From contig JAWLCG010000074.1 of assembly GCA_041687295.1 (NCBI GenBank), positions 1-16,163 on the forward strand: 16,163 nt of DNA, written 5' to 3'. The position numbers were made by a program, and so were the translations under genes. Positions 7,337 through 13,831 of the stretch are shown here, piece after piece. The DNA is from JAWLCG01 sp041687295. Lineage in GTDB: Bacteria; Planctomycetota; Phycisphaerae; SM23-33; FEN-1343. Within the stretch, counting starts at the first letter, position 1. Every line of letters starts with the position of its first letter. Below the pieces are notes generated by a model. The model ran no database searches, had not been told where the DNA came from, and saw only the letters and a program-made list of their open reading frames with translations.

Positions 7337-8113
7337 ATGCCCGGCGAACGCAACGACCCGATCCAGCGTGTCGGCGACTGGCTCTCGACGGCCCGGCGGG
7401 TGGCGGTGCTGACCGGCGCGGGCGTGTCGGCCGAGAGTGGCCTGCCAACTTTCCGCGGCGCCGGCAGCGGCTGGGCGGGGTTCAACGACGCGTCGCTGGC
7501 CAGCCCCGACGGCTTCACCGCCAACCCCGACCGCGTGTGGCAGTGGCACGAGGGCCTGCGGGCGCGCGTGGCCGAGGTGACGCCCAACGCCGCCCACCGC
7601 GCCCTGGCCGAGCTGGGCCGGCGCCTCGGGGCCCGCGGGGGACGGCTGACGCTGATCACCCAGAACATCGACGGCCTGCACCAGCGGGCGGGCAGCGAGG
7701 GCGTCCTGGAGCTGCACGGCTCGCTGCTGCGGGCCCGCTGCATGGCCTGCCGACAACGGATCGCGATGGGCATCGACGTGCCGATCACCCGGACGGCCCC
7801 GGCCTGCGGGGGCTGTGGTCAGCCCCTCCGGCCCGACGTGGTGTGGTTCGGCGAGGCCCTGCCGGCCGAGACGCTGGACCAGGCCGTCGAGTCGGCCGCC
7901 GACTGCGAACTCTTCCTCAGCGTCGGCACCAGCGCGGTGGTCTACCCGGCGGCCGGCCTGATCGACCTGGCCCTGCGGAGCGGCGCCCGCACGGTCGAGA
8001 TCAACCCCCAGCCAACGGCCTACACGCCCCGCCTGGCGGCCTCCATCCGCGGCCCGGCCGGCGACATCCTCGCCCGGCTCATCGAGCCATGCCGACCGCC
8101 CCATCCCGCCTGA
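7337..8113 (+). CDS. NAD-dependent protein deacylase (sirtuin, Sir2 family)
   Basis: A 258-residue sirtuin that would remove acyl groups from lysines using NAD+. The NAD-binding motif GAGVSAESGLPTFRGAG (27-43), TQNIDGLH (108-115) and the catalytic His127 in ELHGSL are intact. Zinc is bound by Cys135, Cys138, Cys157 and Cys160. VVWFGEALP (168-176) and VGTSAVVYPA (196-205) are further family motifs. It is most like class III (CobB/SIRT5) enzymes, but the Tyr-x-x-Arg pair that fits succinyl or malonyl groups appears to be His71-x-x-Leu74. A preference for acetyl or other acyl groups is therefore likelier than desuccinylation (inference). AGGAG overlaps the HAD stop codon and lies five bases before the ATG; the gap is 8 nt. 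It is the last gene of the operon. Confidence 0.93.
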   Translation: MPGERNDPIQRVGDWLSTARRVAVLTGAGVSAESGLPTFRGAGSGWAGFNDASLASPDGFTANPDRVWQWHEGLRARVAEVTPNAAHRALAELGRRLGARGGRLTLITQNIDGLHQRAGSEGVLELHGSLLRARCMACRQRIAMGIDVPITRTAPACGGCGQPLRPDVVWFGEALPAETLDQAVESAADCELFLSVGTSAVVYPAAGLIDLALRSGARTVEINPQPTAYTPRLAASIRGPAGDILARLIEPCRPPHPA

Positions 8114-8320
8114 CCCATCGCCCAAATGTCATCGGCCCTCAGATCGCTACCCGCTTGAGGGCGAGAACCTGAATCCCAACATGCCTAGGCGCTGTCACCG
8201 GGCCATCGTTTTGTCAAACTTGCCGGGCGGGCGACCAGTAGAATGGATGGCGGAGCGGCTCTCAGCGTGCAGGCCCGGGCAAGGGCCGCCGCTGACAGGC
8301 GATCTGACGGGATGGGCGCC

Positions 8321-9361
8321 ATGACACAGCCCCTGGTAACGGTACTGGTGGTTGACGACGAGCCGGGCGTGCGGCATGTCCTGTGCGACATCCTCGGCGA
8401 GTTGGACGATACTCGTATCCTCAGCGCCGCCAGCGGCGAAGACGCCCAACAGGTTCTCCAGGCCGAGCCGGTCGACGTCGTGGTGACCGACCTGTCGATG
8501 CCGGGCATCAGCGGCCTGGACCTGATGGACTGGGGCCAGCAGCACACCCCCGGCAAGACCTGGGTCATCCTGACCGGCCGGGCCACGCTCGACTCGGCCG
8601 TGCGAGCGGTGCGGCTGGGGGCCTACGAGTTCCTCTACAAGCCGCTGCAAAGCCCCGAGGCCCTGTTGACCGTCGTCCGCAACGCGCTGCGGCAGCGGCA
8701 GCTCAAGGCCGAGAACGACCGCCTCCGCGACGCCATCGAGCAGCGGAGCCTCTCGCTGCAGCAGCAGGTCAGCCGGGACCTCCACGAGGGCATCGCCCAG
8801 ACGCTGGCGGGCATCGCCCTGCTGGCCGAGACGTTGCAGCGGGGCCTGCGGCAGGACCCCACCGACTGTCATCCCCTCTCCGAGCAGGCCGCCCGCCTGG
8901 CCCAGCTGGCCAAAGAGGCCATCAGCGAGACCCGCTCGCTGGCGATGGGTCTGAGCCCCGTGCCGTCAGGGCCCGATGGTCTGTCGGTGGCCCTGCGGCG
9001 TCAGGCCCAGCGGGTGACGCGCGACTTCGGCGTCGACTGCCACTTCGAGGCCCTGCAACCCGTGGCGGTCGAGGACGCCCGCGTGGCCTACTCGCTCTAC
9101 CAGATCGCCCAAGAGGCCATCACCAACGCCCTGCGCCACGGCCAGCCCACCGAGATCGTCATCACCCTGGGCCGGCAGAACGGACGCGTCGGCCTGATGA
9201 TCGAGGACAACGGCACCGGCCTGTCGAGCTCGTTCGAGGAGGGCGACGACGGCCTGGGCCTGCGGATGATGCGCTACCGCGCCCACCAGATCGGCGGCCA
9301 ACTCCAGATCGCCCCCCGCCCCGCCGGCGGCGTTACCGTGCACTGCACCGTGCCGGCGTAG
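8321..9361 (+). CDS. Receiver-histidine kinase fusion (NarX/DesK-type HisKA_3 kinase)
   Basis: A 346-residue cytoplasmic signalling protein. Residues 5-120 form a receiver domain with Asp12/Asp13, phospho-acceptor Asp57 in VVTDLSMPG, Thr85 and Lys107. A short coiled coil (about 120-150) leads to a HisKA_3 dimerisation domain with His155 in RDLHEGIAQTL, which also carries the E-x-x-x-Q phosphatase-type motif. The HATPase domain has an N box (EAITNALRHG, Asn269), DNGTG (296-300) and GLGL (311-314). There is no sensory or membrane domain, so the input is probably phosphorylation of the receiver by another kinase. No partner regulator is in the window. The ATG at 8321 begins directly before the receiver fold; an in-frame ATG at 8243 would add 26 unrelated residues. 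The upstream 207 nt show TTGTCA at 8211 and TAGAAT at 8239, but the 22-nt spacing is too long to call a promoter. Its TAG stop begins a GATT heptad array. Confidence 0.92.
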   Translation: MTQPLVTVLVVDDEPGVRHVLCDILGELDDTRILSAASGEDAQQVLQAEPVDVVVTDLSMPGISGLDLMDWGQQHTPGKTWVILTGRATLDSAVRAVRLGAYEFLYKPLQSPEALLTVVRNALRQRQLKAENDRLRDAIEQRSLSLQQQVSRDLHEGIAQTLAGIALLAETLQRGLRQDPTDCHPLSEQAARLAQLAKEAISETRSLAMGLSPVPSGPDGLSVALRRQAQRVTRDFGVDCHFEALQPVAVEDARVAYSLYQIAQEAITNALRHGQPTEIVITLGRQNGRVGLMIEDNGTGLSSSFEEGDDGLGLRMMRYRAHQIGGQLQIAPRPAGGVTVHCTVPA

Positions 9362-9362
9362 G

Positions 9363-9404
9363 GATTTTTGATTTTTGATTTTTGATTGCAGATTTGCGAT
9401 TATA
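9363..9404 (+). repeat. GATT heptad array after the receiver-kinase gene
   Basis: GATT recurs at 9363, 9370, 9377, 9384, 9391 and 9398, exactly every 7 nt: three GATTTTT units, then GATTGCA, GATTTGC and GATTATA. The array starts two bases after the stop codon and is strikingly AT-rich for this genome. In units 1-3 the overlapping TGA triplets (9369, 9376, 9383) fall in all three frames. Confidence 0.85.
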
Positions 9405-9451
9405 GGGGACATCTGAACACCTCCGAGCGCGCCGTCACCTCGCCAGCTCTG

Positions 9452-9481
9452 CAAGACCCCGGGCATGCCCGGGGCTATATG
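9452..9481. repeat. 30-nt palindrome repeat, copy 1
   Basis: CAAGA, then the perfect 18-nt palindrome CCCCGGGCATGCCCGGGG (9457-9474), then CTATATG. The whole 30 nt is identical to 14032-14061. It sits in the middle of the convergent space between the two GATT heptad arrays, where the hairpin could act in transcript termination or stability. Confidence 0.88.
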
Positions 9482-9525
9482 AGCGGGGGGCGAAGCGATC
9501 GCCAGTCACGCGAGCGCCCCTCCCA

Positions 9526-9562
9526 AATCAAGAATCTGCAATCTCCAATCACAAATCCAATC
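9526..9562 (-). repeat. GATT heptad array after the DUF1854 gene
   Basis: On the plus strand AATC recurs at 9526, 9533, 9540, 9547 and 9554, every 7 nt, and once more 5 nt later at 9559. Read on the minus strand, the array of GATT units begins inside the TGA stop of the DUF1854 gene. It shares GATTGCAGATT with the array at 9363-9404, so the two form an inverted pair flanking the palindrome at 9452-9481. Confidence 0.82.
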
Positions 9563-10130
9563 ACCAGTAGATGTAGCGCAGGAAAGAGTTCTGCTCGCGG
9601 GTGCTCAGGGCGGACAGGTCGGGGATGAGGTAGCGGTTGTCGTCGACGTCGATGAGGACCTTGCCGCTCTGGCCGAAGGCGACGGCGCGGTCGCCGCGCC
9701 AGCGCATCAGGAAGGAGCGCTGGCCCTTGTCGGTGTCGACGTCGAGGGCGACGAAGCCCCACTTCCAGCCGATGGTGTTGATCCGGCGGATCACGTGCAG
9801 GAAGTAGCGCCGCTTGAGCGACTCGCGAATGAGCGCCTGGGCTTCGGCGGGCCAGTCGGCGAGGTTGCGGATCAGGCCGACCTCGATCTCCTCGCCCTCG
9901 CTGTTGGTGTGCCGCATCGAGATGTAGCGGTCCGGGTAGCGCACCGGGAAGAGCAGCTCGGCGTGCACGCCGCCGTAGATCCGCTCGTCCTGGATCGTCA
10001 CGTGCAATACGCCGTGCGTGCCCCGGTGGACCACCGTGGTGGCCGGCTCGAGGTAGCGCGACTCGGTCGGATTGGGCCGGGCCACGTCGGCCTTGCCCTG
10101 CTCAAGCTGCTTGCGTAGTTCCTGGGTCAT
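9561..10130 (-). CDS. DUF1854 family protein
   Basis: A 189-residue soluble protein with the DUF1854 pattern: FPVRYPDRYISMRH (61-74), EIEVGLIRNLADWP (81-94), RRYFLHVIRRI (107-117), a VDTDKGQRSF segment (131-140) and LIDVDDNRYLIPDLSALS (159-176). There is no signal peptide or membrane segment. Its function is not established. Members of this family occur next to an ABC exporter in loci associated with cyanophycin metabolism, and here too the preceding gene on the strand is such an exporter, 237 nt away. That gap is filled by repeats. No Shine-Dalgarno sequence precedes the ATG (the upstream bases are CTTCCGCCC), so translation may be leaderless-like or start at an alternative codon such as the Val16 GTG. 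The stop codon is embedded in a heptad array. Confidence 0.85.
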   Translation of the reverse strand: MTQELRKQLEQGKADVARPNPTESRYLEPATTVVHRGTHGVLHVTIQDERIYGGVHAELLFPVRYPDRYISMRHTNSEGEEIEVGLIRNLADWPAEAQALIRESLKRRYFLHVIRRINTIGWKWGFVALDVDTDKGQRSFLMRWRGDRAVAFGQSGKVLIDVDDNRYLIPDLSALSTREQNSFLRYIYW

Positions 10131-10156
10131 GGGCGGAAGGGGGTCAGGGGGTAGTC

Positions 10157-10188
10157 GGTTGATTGGTTGACTGGTTGATTGGTTAATG
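10157..10188. repeat. GGTTGATT octad array
   Basis: Four 8-nt units in tandem: GGTTGATT, GGTTGACT, GGTTGATT and GGTTAATG. It lies 27 nt upstream of the DUF1854 start codon. The sequence is degenerate and AT-richer than its surroundings. Confidence 0.8.
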
Positions 10189-10223
10189 CGTTACGAATTA
10201 TATCGCTGGACACGGAGGTGCAG

Positions 10224-10281
10224 CCTTCTCCAAGCCCACGGATGGAGGTTCGCTTGCGAACCGCAATCCGTGGGGGTCTCG
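10224..10281. repeat. Nested hairpin repeat, long copy
   Basis: Outer stem CCCACGGAT (10235-10243) with ATCCGTGGG (10266-10274); inner stem GGTTCG (10247-10252) with CGAACC (10257-10262) around CTTG. The flank CCTTCTCCAAG and the outer stem recur at 13891-13929, where the inner hairpin is absent. It lies between the ABC exporter and DUF1854 genes. Confidence 0.85.
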
Positions 10282-10307
10282 AACAGGGCGCCCGCCGTCG
10301 CTCCAGG

Positions 10308-10370
10308 CTTGCTCTGTTCCTGGTCCTTGGTCCTACGTCCTTGCTCCTACACCCGAATCCTCGTCGCCTA
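10308..10370 (-). repeat. AGGA-type heptad array starting at the ABC exporter stop
   Basis: Read on the minus strand from the TAG stop (10370), 7-nt units follow in register: TAGGCGA, CGAGGAT, TCGGGTG, TAGGAGC, AAGGACG, TAGGACC, AAGGACC, AGGAACA, GAGCAAG. The best-conserved part is 10315-10349. A two-unit relative (TAGGACC AGGAATC) lies just beyond the purE stop near 13236-13249. Confidence 0.7.
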
Positions 10371-12737
10371 CTTCTGGGCGGCCAGGGCATCGACGCCGGG
10401 CTCGCTGGACAGTTCGGTCTGGATCTTGACCAGCGTGTAGTAGATGCCGCCGAGGGCCAGCAGCTCCTCATGGCTGCCCGACTCGGCGATCTGGCCACTG
10501 TCGACCACGAAGATGCGGTCAGAGTTCTTCAGCGTGCTGAGCCGATGGGCGACGGCGATCGTGGTCCGGCCCGCCGTCGCTCGCAGCAGGGCCTCCTGGA
10601 TGAGCTTTTCGCTCTCGGTGTCGACGGAGCTGGTGGCCTCGTCGAGGATCAGCACGGCCGGGTCGTACAGCAGGGCCCGGCTGATGCTGATGCGCTGCTT
10701 CTCGCCGCCGGACAGGCCCGCCCCGCGGTCGCCGATGTAGGTGTCGTAGCCCAGCGGCTGACGCATGATGAACTCATGGCAGTGGGCGGCCTTGGCGGCG
10801 GCGGTGAGCATCTCGGGGTCGGCGTCGGCCCGGCCATAGGTGAGGTTCTCGTAGATCGTCCCGCGGAACAGGAACGGCTCCTGGAGGACCACGCCCACCT
10901 GCCGGTGCAGGTCGCCCTTGTCGATCTGGCGGATGTCGTGGCCGTCGATGAGGATCCGGCCCTGGTCGACGTCGTAGAAGCGGCTGAGCAGGTTGATGAT
11001 CGTCGTCTTGCCCGAGCCGCTCTTGCCGACCACGCCGATCCGCTCGCCCGGGGCGATCTCGAAGGAGACGCCCTTGAGCACCGGCTCGCGGTGGTCGTAG
11101 CCGAAGGTGACGTTCTCGAAGACGATGTGCCCGCGGGGCTTTTTCAGGGCGACGGGCTTGTCGGCCTGGGCGATCTGCACGGGCGTGTCGAGGATCTCGA
11201 AGGTCCGCTGGGCGGCCGTCAGGAAGCTCGTCAGCCAGTTGGTCAGCTGCGTCAGGTGGCCCAGCGGCATGTAGAACATGCCCGTCAGGCCCAGGAACTG
11301 CAGCAGCACGCCGGGCGTCAGCTCGCCCTGGAGCACCCATCGGCCGCCGGCGAACCAGACCAGCAGGCCACCCATCTGGAAGATCAGGCCCATGGTCGGG
11401 TTGAACATGGCCGTGGTGTACTCGACGCTGCGGAAGCTGTCGCGGACGTAGCCGGTGGACTGGGCGAAGCGTTTGCGCTCGCGGTTCTCCTGCCCGAAGC
11501 TCTTGACGACCTTGATGCCCGACAGGATCGAGTTGAGCGCCCCGTGCAGCTTGCTGTTGGCGTCCCACACGCGGAAGTAGCGCGGGTAGACCCGCCGCCA
11601 GAAGAAGATCGAGCCCAACACCACGAACGGCGCCGGCAGCAGGGCGAACAGCGCCAGCCGCCAGTCCACCAGCATCATCACCACCGTCACGGCGATGACC
11701 ATGACCGTCTCGCTGATCAGGCCGCCGGTGAACTGCTGGACGAAGCCCTTCATCTGCTCGGTGTCGCTGGCGACGCGGTTGATCAGCTGGCCGGTGCTGT
11801 AGCGGTCGAAGTAGTCCACGCTCAGCTCGGAGAGCTTGGCGAAGACGCGGTTCTTCATGTCGAAGGCGACCTGCGTGCCCACGCGGCTGGCGATGCGGCC
11901 CAGGACCCCCTGCAGGCCCGCCCGCAACACCAGCAGGCCCAGCAGGGCGCCGACCAGCTTGCCCAGCAGGCGGATCTTGGCCGGATCGACGCCGGGCGAC
12001 TCGGCCTGCAGGGCCGAGGCCGGCGGGGCCTCCGGCAAGAGCTCGATGGCCTCGGCTGGGGCATCGGCATCGGCCGGGGCCTCCGCCGACGGCGGGGCGG
12101 GCATGAGCACCCGGTCGACCAGGGCCCGCGTCAGATAGGTCGGCACTAGGGCCAGGCCGTTGTTGGCCAGCACCAGCGCCAGCATCGCTGCGGCCAGCCA
12201 CTTGTAGGGCTTCATCAGGCGGAAGGTCCGCACCAGGACCGCGCGGCTCTGGACGCAGCGCTGGCAGACGTCGCCCTTGAACTGCAGAGCCGTGCCGCAC
12301 GTCGGGCAGCGCCGCGGGTCCTCGTCGTCCTTGGGCCCGACCTGGACGTCCTCGCCGGAACGCCACTTCTGCAGCTTGCTGACGGCCGTCGAGAAGTCGT
12401 CGCTGCGGGCGTTGGAGTACGAGACGATGTCTACGTACACGCCCTCGACGATGGCCTCGAGGAAGCCGCCGCCGACGCCCTGGCGCGTGCGAAGCTCGTT
12501 GAGCTCCTCGCGGGCGAAGTGGCGGATCTGCCCGTCGGAGTCCTCGGGCAGGCTGATCAGGTGGGTGGGCGTGGCCAGCAGCCAGACGCGCCCGTACTCG
12601 CCGTGGTGATTCAGGTCGGCATCGAGGCGCAGCCAGACCTCCCCCGGATGGACGCCCAGCCCGGCCAGGCGTTCGGTGATGGTGGGAGGAAGGTCTTTCT
12701 GCAGCCGTTGCGACCCGGGCTGATCGGTTACGATCAC
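10368..12737 (-). CDS. Type I ABC exporter with N-terminal soluble domain and zinc ribbon
   Basis: A 789-residue half-transporter (membrane domain fused to ATPase). Residues about 20-125 are a soluble domain of PH-like appearance (WLLATPTHLISLP, then FAREELNEL). A zinc ribbon follows, CPTCG and CQRC (Cys144, 147, 158, 161). The six-helix ABC membrane domain spans about 175-515, with an Ala/Pro/Glu-rich insert of about 40 residues (212-251) between helices 1 and 2. The ATPase has Walker A GKSGSGKT (571-578), Q-loop Gln619, signature LSGGE (675-679), Walker B VLILDE (695-700, Glu700) and switch His731. All catalytic residues are present, so a homodimer should be active; the cargo is unknown. 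The GTG at 12737 is preceded by GGGAG nine bases upstream. A GTG at 12818 is less likely because it precedes the predicted transcription start. It resembles the ABC transporters paired with DUF1854 in cyanophycin-associated loci. Confidence 0.9.
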   Translation of the reverse strand: MIVTDQPGSQRLQKDLPPTITERLAGLGVHPGEVWLRLDADLNHHGEYGRVWLLATPTHLISLPEDSDGQIRHFAREELNELRTRQGVGGGFLEAIVEGVYVDIVSYSNARSDDFSTAVSKLQKWRSGEDVQVGPKDDEDPRRCPTCGTALQFKGDVCQRCVQSRAVLVRTFRLMKPYKWLAAAMLALVLANNGLALVPTYLTRALVDRVLMPAPPSAEAPADADAPAEAIELLPEAPPASALQAESPGVDPAKIRLLGKLVGALLGLLVLRAGLQGVLGRIASRVGTQVAFDMKNRVFAKLSELSVDYFDRYSTGQLINRVASDTEQMKGFVQQFTGGLISETVMVIAVTVVMMLVDWRLALFALLPAPFVVLGSIFFWRRVYPRYFRVWDANSKLHGALNSILSGIKVVKSFGQENRERKRFAQSTGYVRDSFRSVEYTTAMFNPTMGLIFQMGGLLVWFAGGRWVLQGELTPGVLLQFLGLTGMFYMPLGHLTQLTNWLTSFLTAAQRTFEILDTPVQIAQADKPVALKKPRGHIVFENVTFGYDHREPVLKGVSFEIAPGERIGVVGKSGSGKTTIINLLSRFYDVDQGRILIDGHDIRQIDKGDLHRQVGVVLQEPFLFRGTIYENLTYGRADADPEMLTAAAKAAHCHEFIMRQPLGYDTYIGDRGAGLSGGEKQRISISRALLYDPAVLILDEATSSVDTESEKLIQEALLRATAGRTTIAVAHRLSTLKNSDRIFVVDSGQIAESGSHEELLALGGIYYTLVKIQTELSSEPGVDALAAQK

Positions 12738-12807
12738 TGTTCCAGGCTCCCGGTTCCGGATTGGCAGGCCTCGCCGCCCTCCAGGGGCGACGCTGGAAAA
12801 CCGCAGG

Positions 12808-12835
12808 ATTGTACACACCCTCGGCCAGCCGTCCA
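12808..12835 (-). promoter_or_regulatory. Promoter for the ABC exporter gene
   Basis: On the minus strand TGGACG (12835-12830) and TACAAT (12813-12808) are 16 nt apart. The predicted start near 12801 leaves a leader of about 64 nt and supports the GTG at 12737 as the start codon. Confidence 0.45.
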
Positions 12836-12969
12836 GGGCTTGGTTCGCATACTTGTGGAAAACCTGTTGCGAACTCTGGACACCACTCTAGCCATGCCGG
12901 CCTCGGTAAAACAAGCACCTGCCACCCGGTTAATGGCCGATTCTACGCCAGGATGCAACGCACGGGGCA

Positions 12970-12992
12970 GGCCTGCGTAGGCCCCGCAGGCC
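12970..12992. repeat. Hairpin with GTAG at the loop edge
   Basis: GGCCTGCG (12970-12977) pairs perfectly with CGCAGGCC (12985-12992) around a TAGGCCC loop. GTAGGCCCCG here resembles the heads of the other GTAG elements, but the GTAG is at the stem-loop edge rather than before the stem. Confidence 0.5.
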
Positions 12993-13060
12993 GATTCACC
13001 GGGGATAGAATGACGCAAACGTCTGTATGTATGGAGGATACGGAGGATTGACCCACGAGG

Positions 13061-13112
13061 AAAAAAAACGTCGCGCGCAGGCACTTCCCGGGCGCGGGCG
13101 GGGAAGATGCCT
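13061..13112 (-). terminator. Possible terminator downstream of purE (or 3' end of a small RNA)
   Basis: On the minus strand AGGCA-T-CTTCCC (13112-13101) pairs with GGGAAG-TGCCT (13089-13079): 11 bp with one bulged base and an 11-nt loop. Eight T residues follow (13068-13061), but 10 nt after the stem, which is further than usual. It lies about 140-195 nt past the purE stop. Confidence 0.45.
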
Positions 13113-13206
13113 GGGTTTCCGAGGCACGAACACGGGTTTTTTCCGGATTCCACGCCGGGAAACACGGTCCGTGCGCACCTTTCGCGCCCCAGGTGACGGG
13201 CGGGCT

Positions 13207-13215
13207 TGTGGATAA
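13207..13215 (-). other. DnaA-box sequence
   Basis: The minus strand reads TTATCCACA, the consensus DnaA box. A one-mismatch relative (TTTTCCACA) lies at 12862-12854 in the same intergenic region. A chance match cannot be excluded, and dnaA is not in the window. Confidence 0.4.
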
Positions 13216-13255
13216 CCCGTGCGAAGCGCGGCTGATTCCTGGTCCTATAACCGCC

Positions 13256-13789
13256 TCAGCCCTGGCCCTCGCGGATCTCCTCCTGCAGCCGGCGGTCCTT
13301 CTCCTGGACCTTCTCGGACTGCTCCCGGCGGAACTGCTCGACCCGCTGGGCCAGCTCCGGGCAGCCCGTGCCCAGGATCTGCGTGGCCAGGATCCCCGCG
13401 TTGGTCGCGCCGGCCGGGCCGATGCCGACCGTCGCCACCGGCACGCCAGGGGGCATCTGGACGGTGCTCAGCAGGGCGTCCATGCCCTGCAGGCTGCCCG
13501 AGGCGATCGGCACGCCGATGATCGGCAGCGGGCAGTTGGCGGCCATCGCCCCGGCGAGGTGGGCGGCCATGCCGGCGGCCGCCACGATCACCTTGAGCCC
13601 CCGCCCGGCGGCCTCGGCGGCGTAGGCGTGAGCGACGGCCGGCGTACGATGGGCACTGATCACCCGCACCTCGAAGGGCACGCCGAAGACCTTGAGCTGG
13701 TCGGCGCACCGCTGCATGGTGCCCCAGTCGTTGTCCGAGCCCATCACGATCCCCACCACCGGTTTGCCGCTGCCGTGCTCGTAGCCCAT
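13256..13789 (-). CDS. purE: N5-carboxyaminoimidazole ribonucleotide mutase
   Basis: A class I PurE of 177 residues, which moves the carboxyl group of N5-CAIR to form CAIR in purine synthesis. The substrate-phosphate motif GSDNDW (17-22), SAHRTP (45-50), AAGMAAHLAG (71-80) and PIASGSLQGMDALLSTVQMP (94-113) are the class I landmarks. The C-terminus has a charged helical tail of about 25 residues (REQSEKVQEKDRRLQEE). The ATG at 13789 is preceded by AGGAG six bases upstream; the frame is open for another 64 codons but lacks family similarity there. It is 320 nt downstream of trpE on the same strand and has its own promoter (13832-13860). purK, needed to supply N5-CAIR, is not in the window. Confidence 0.96.
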   Translation of the reverse strand: MGYEHGSGKPVVGIVMGSDNDWGTMQRCADQLKVFGVPFEVRVISAHRTPAVAHAYAAEAAGRGLKVIVAAAGMAAHLAGAMAANCPLPIIGVPIASGSLQGMDALLSTVQMPPGVPVATVGIGPAGATNAGILATQILGTGCPELAQRVEQFRREQSEKVQEKDRRLQEEIREGQG

Positions 13790-13831
13790 GTGCCTCTCCT
13801 GTACATCGGGTTGGTCCTGCCGTTCGGGCAA

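Larger units (their letters stand above)
12738..13255. other. 518-nt intergenic region between purE and the ABC exporter
   Basis: I see no convincing gene. It holds the ABC promoter (12808-12835), a TGTGGAAAA box (12854-12862), an 8-bp hairpin (12970-12992), a hairpin with a T-run on the minus strand (13061-13112), a perfect DnaA-box sequence (13207-13215) and a small AGGA heptad remnant near 13236. Short open frames here have no homology that I recognise and no good ribosome binding site. Confidence 0.6.

Noticed and set aside
9457..9474. Classical intrinsic terminator
   Set aside because: The 18-nt palindrome has no T-run on either side (CTATATG and GTCTTG follow), so it is listed only as a repeat.
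9363..9562. CRISPR array
   Set aside because: The units are 7 nt, degenerate and without spacers, and no cas genes are nearby.
10179..12149. Long plus-strand open frame opposite the ABC exporter
   Set aside because: It is antisense to a gene with complete ABC motifs, has His/Gln/Ala-biased composition typical of the reverse frame of GC-rich genes and no recognisable domain.
12738..13255. Chromosomal replication origin
   Set aside because: There are only two DnaA-like boxes far apart, no clear AT-rich unwinding element, and no dnaA, dnaN or parAB nearby.
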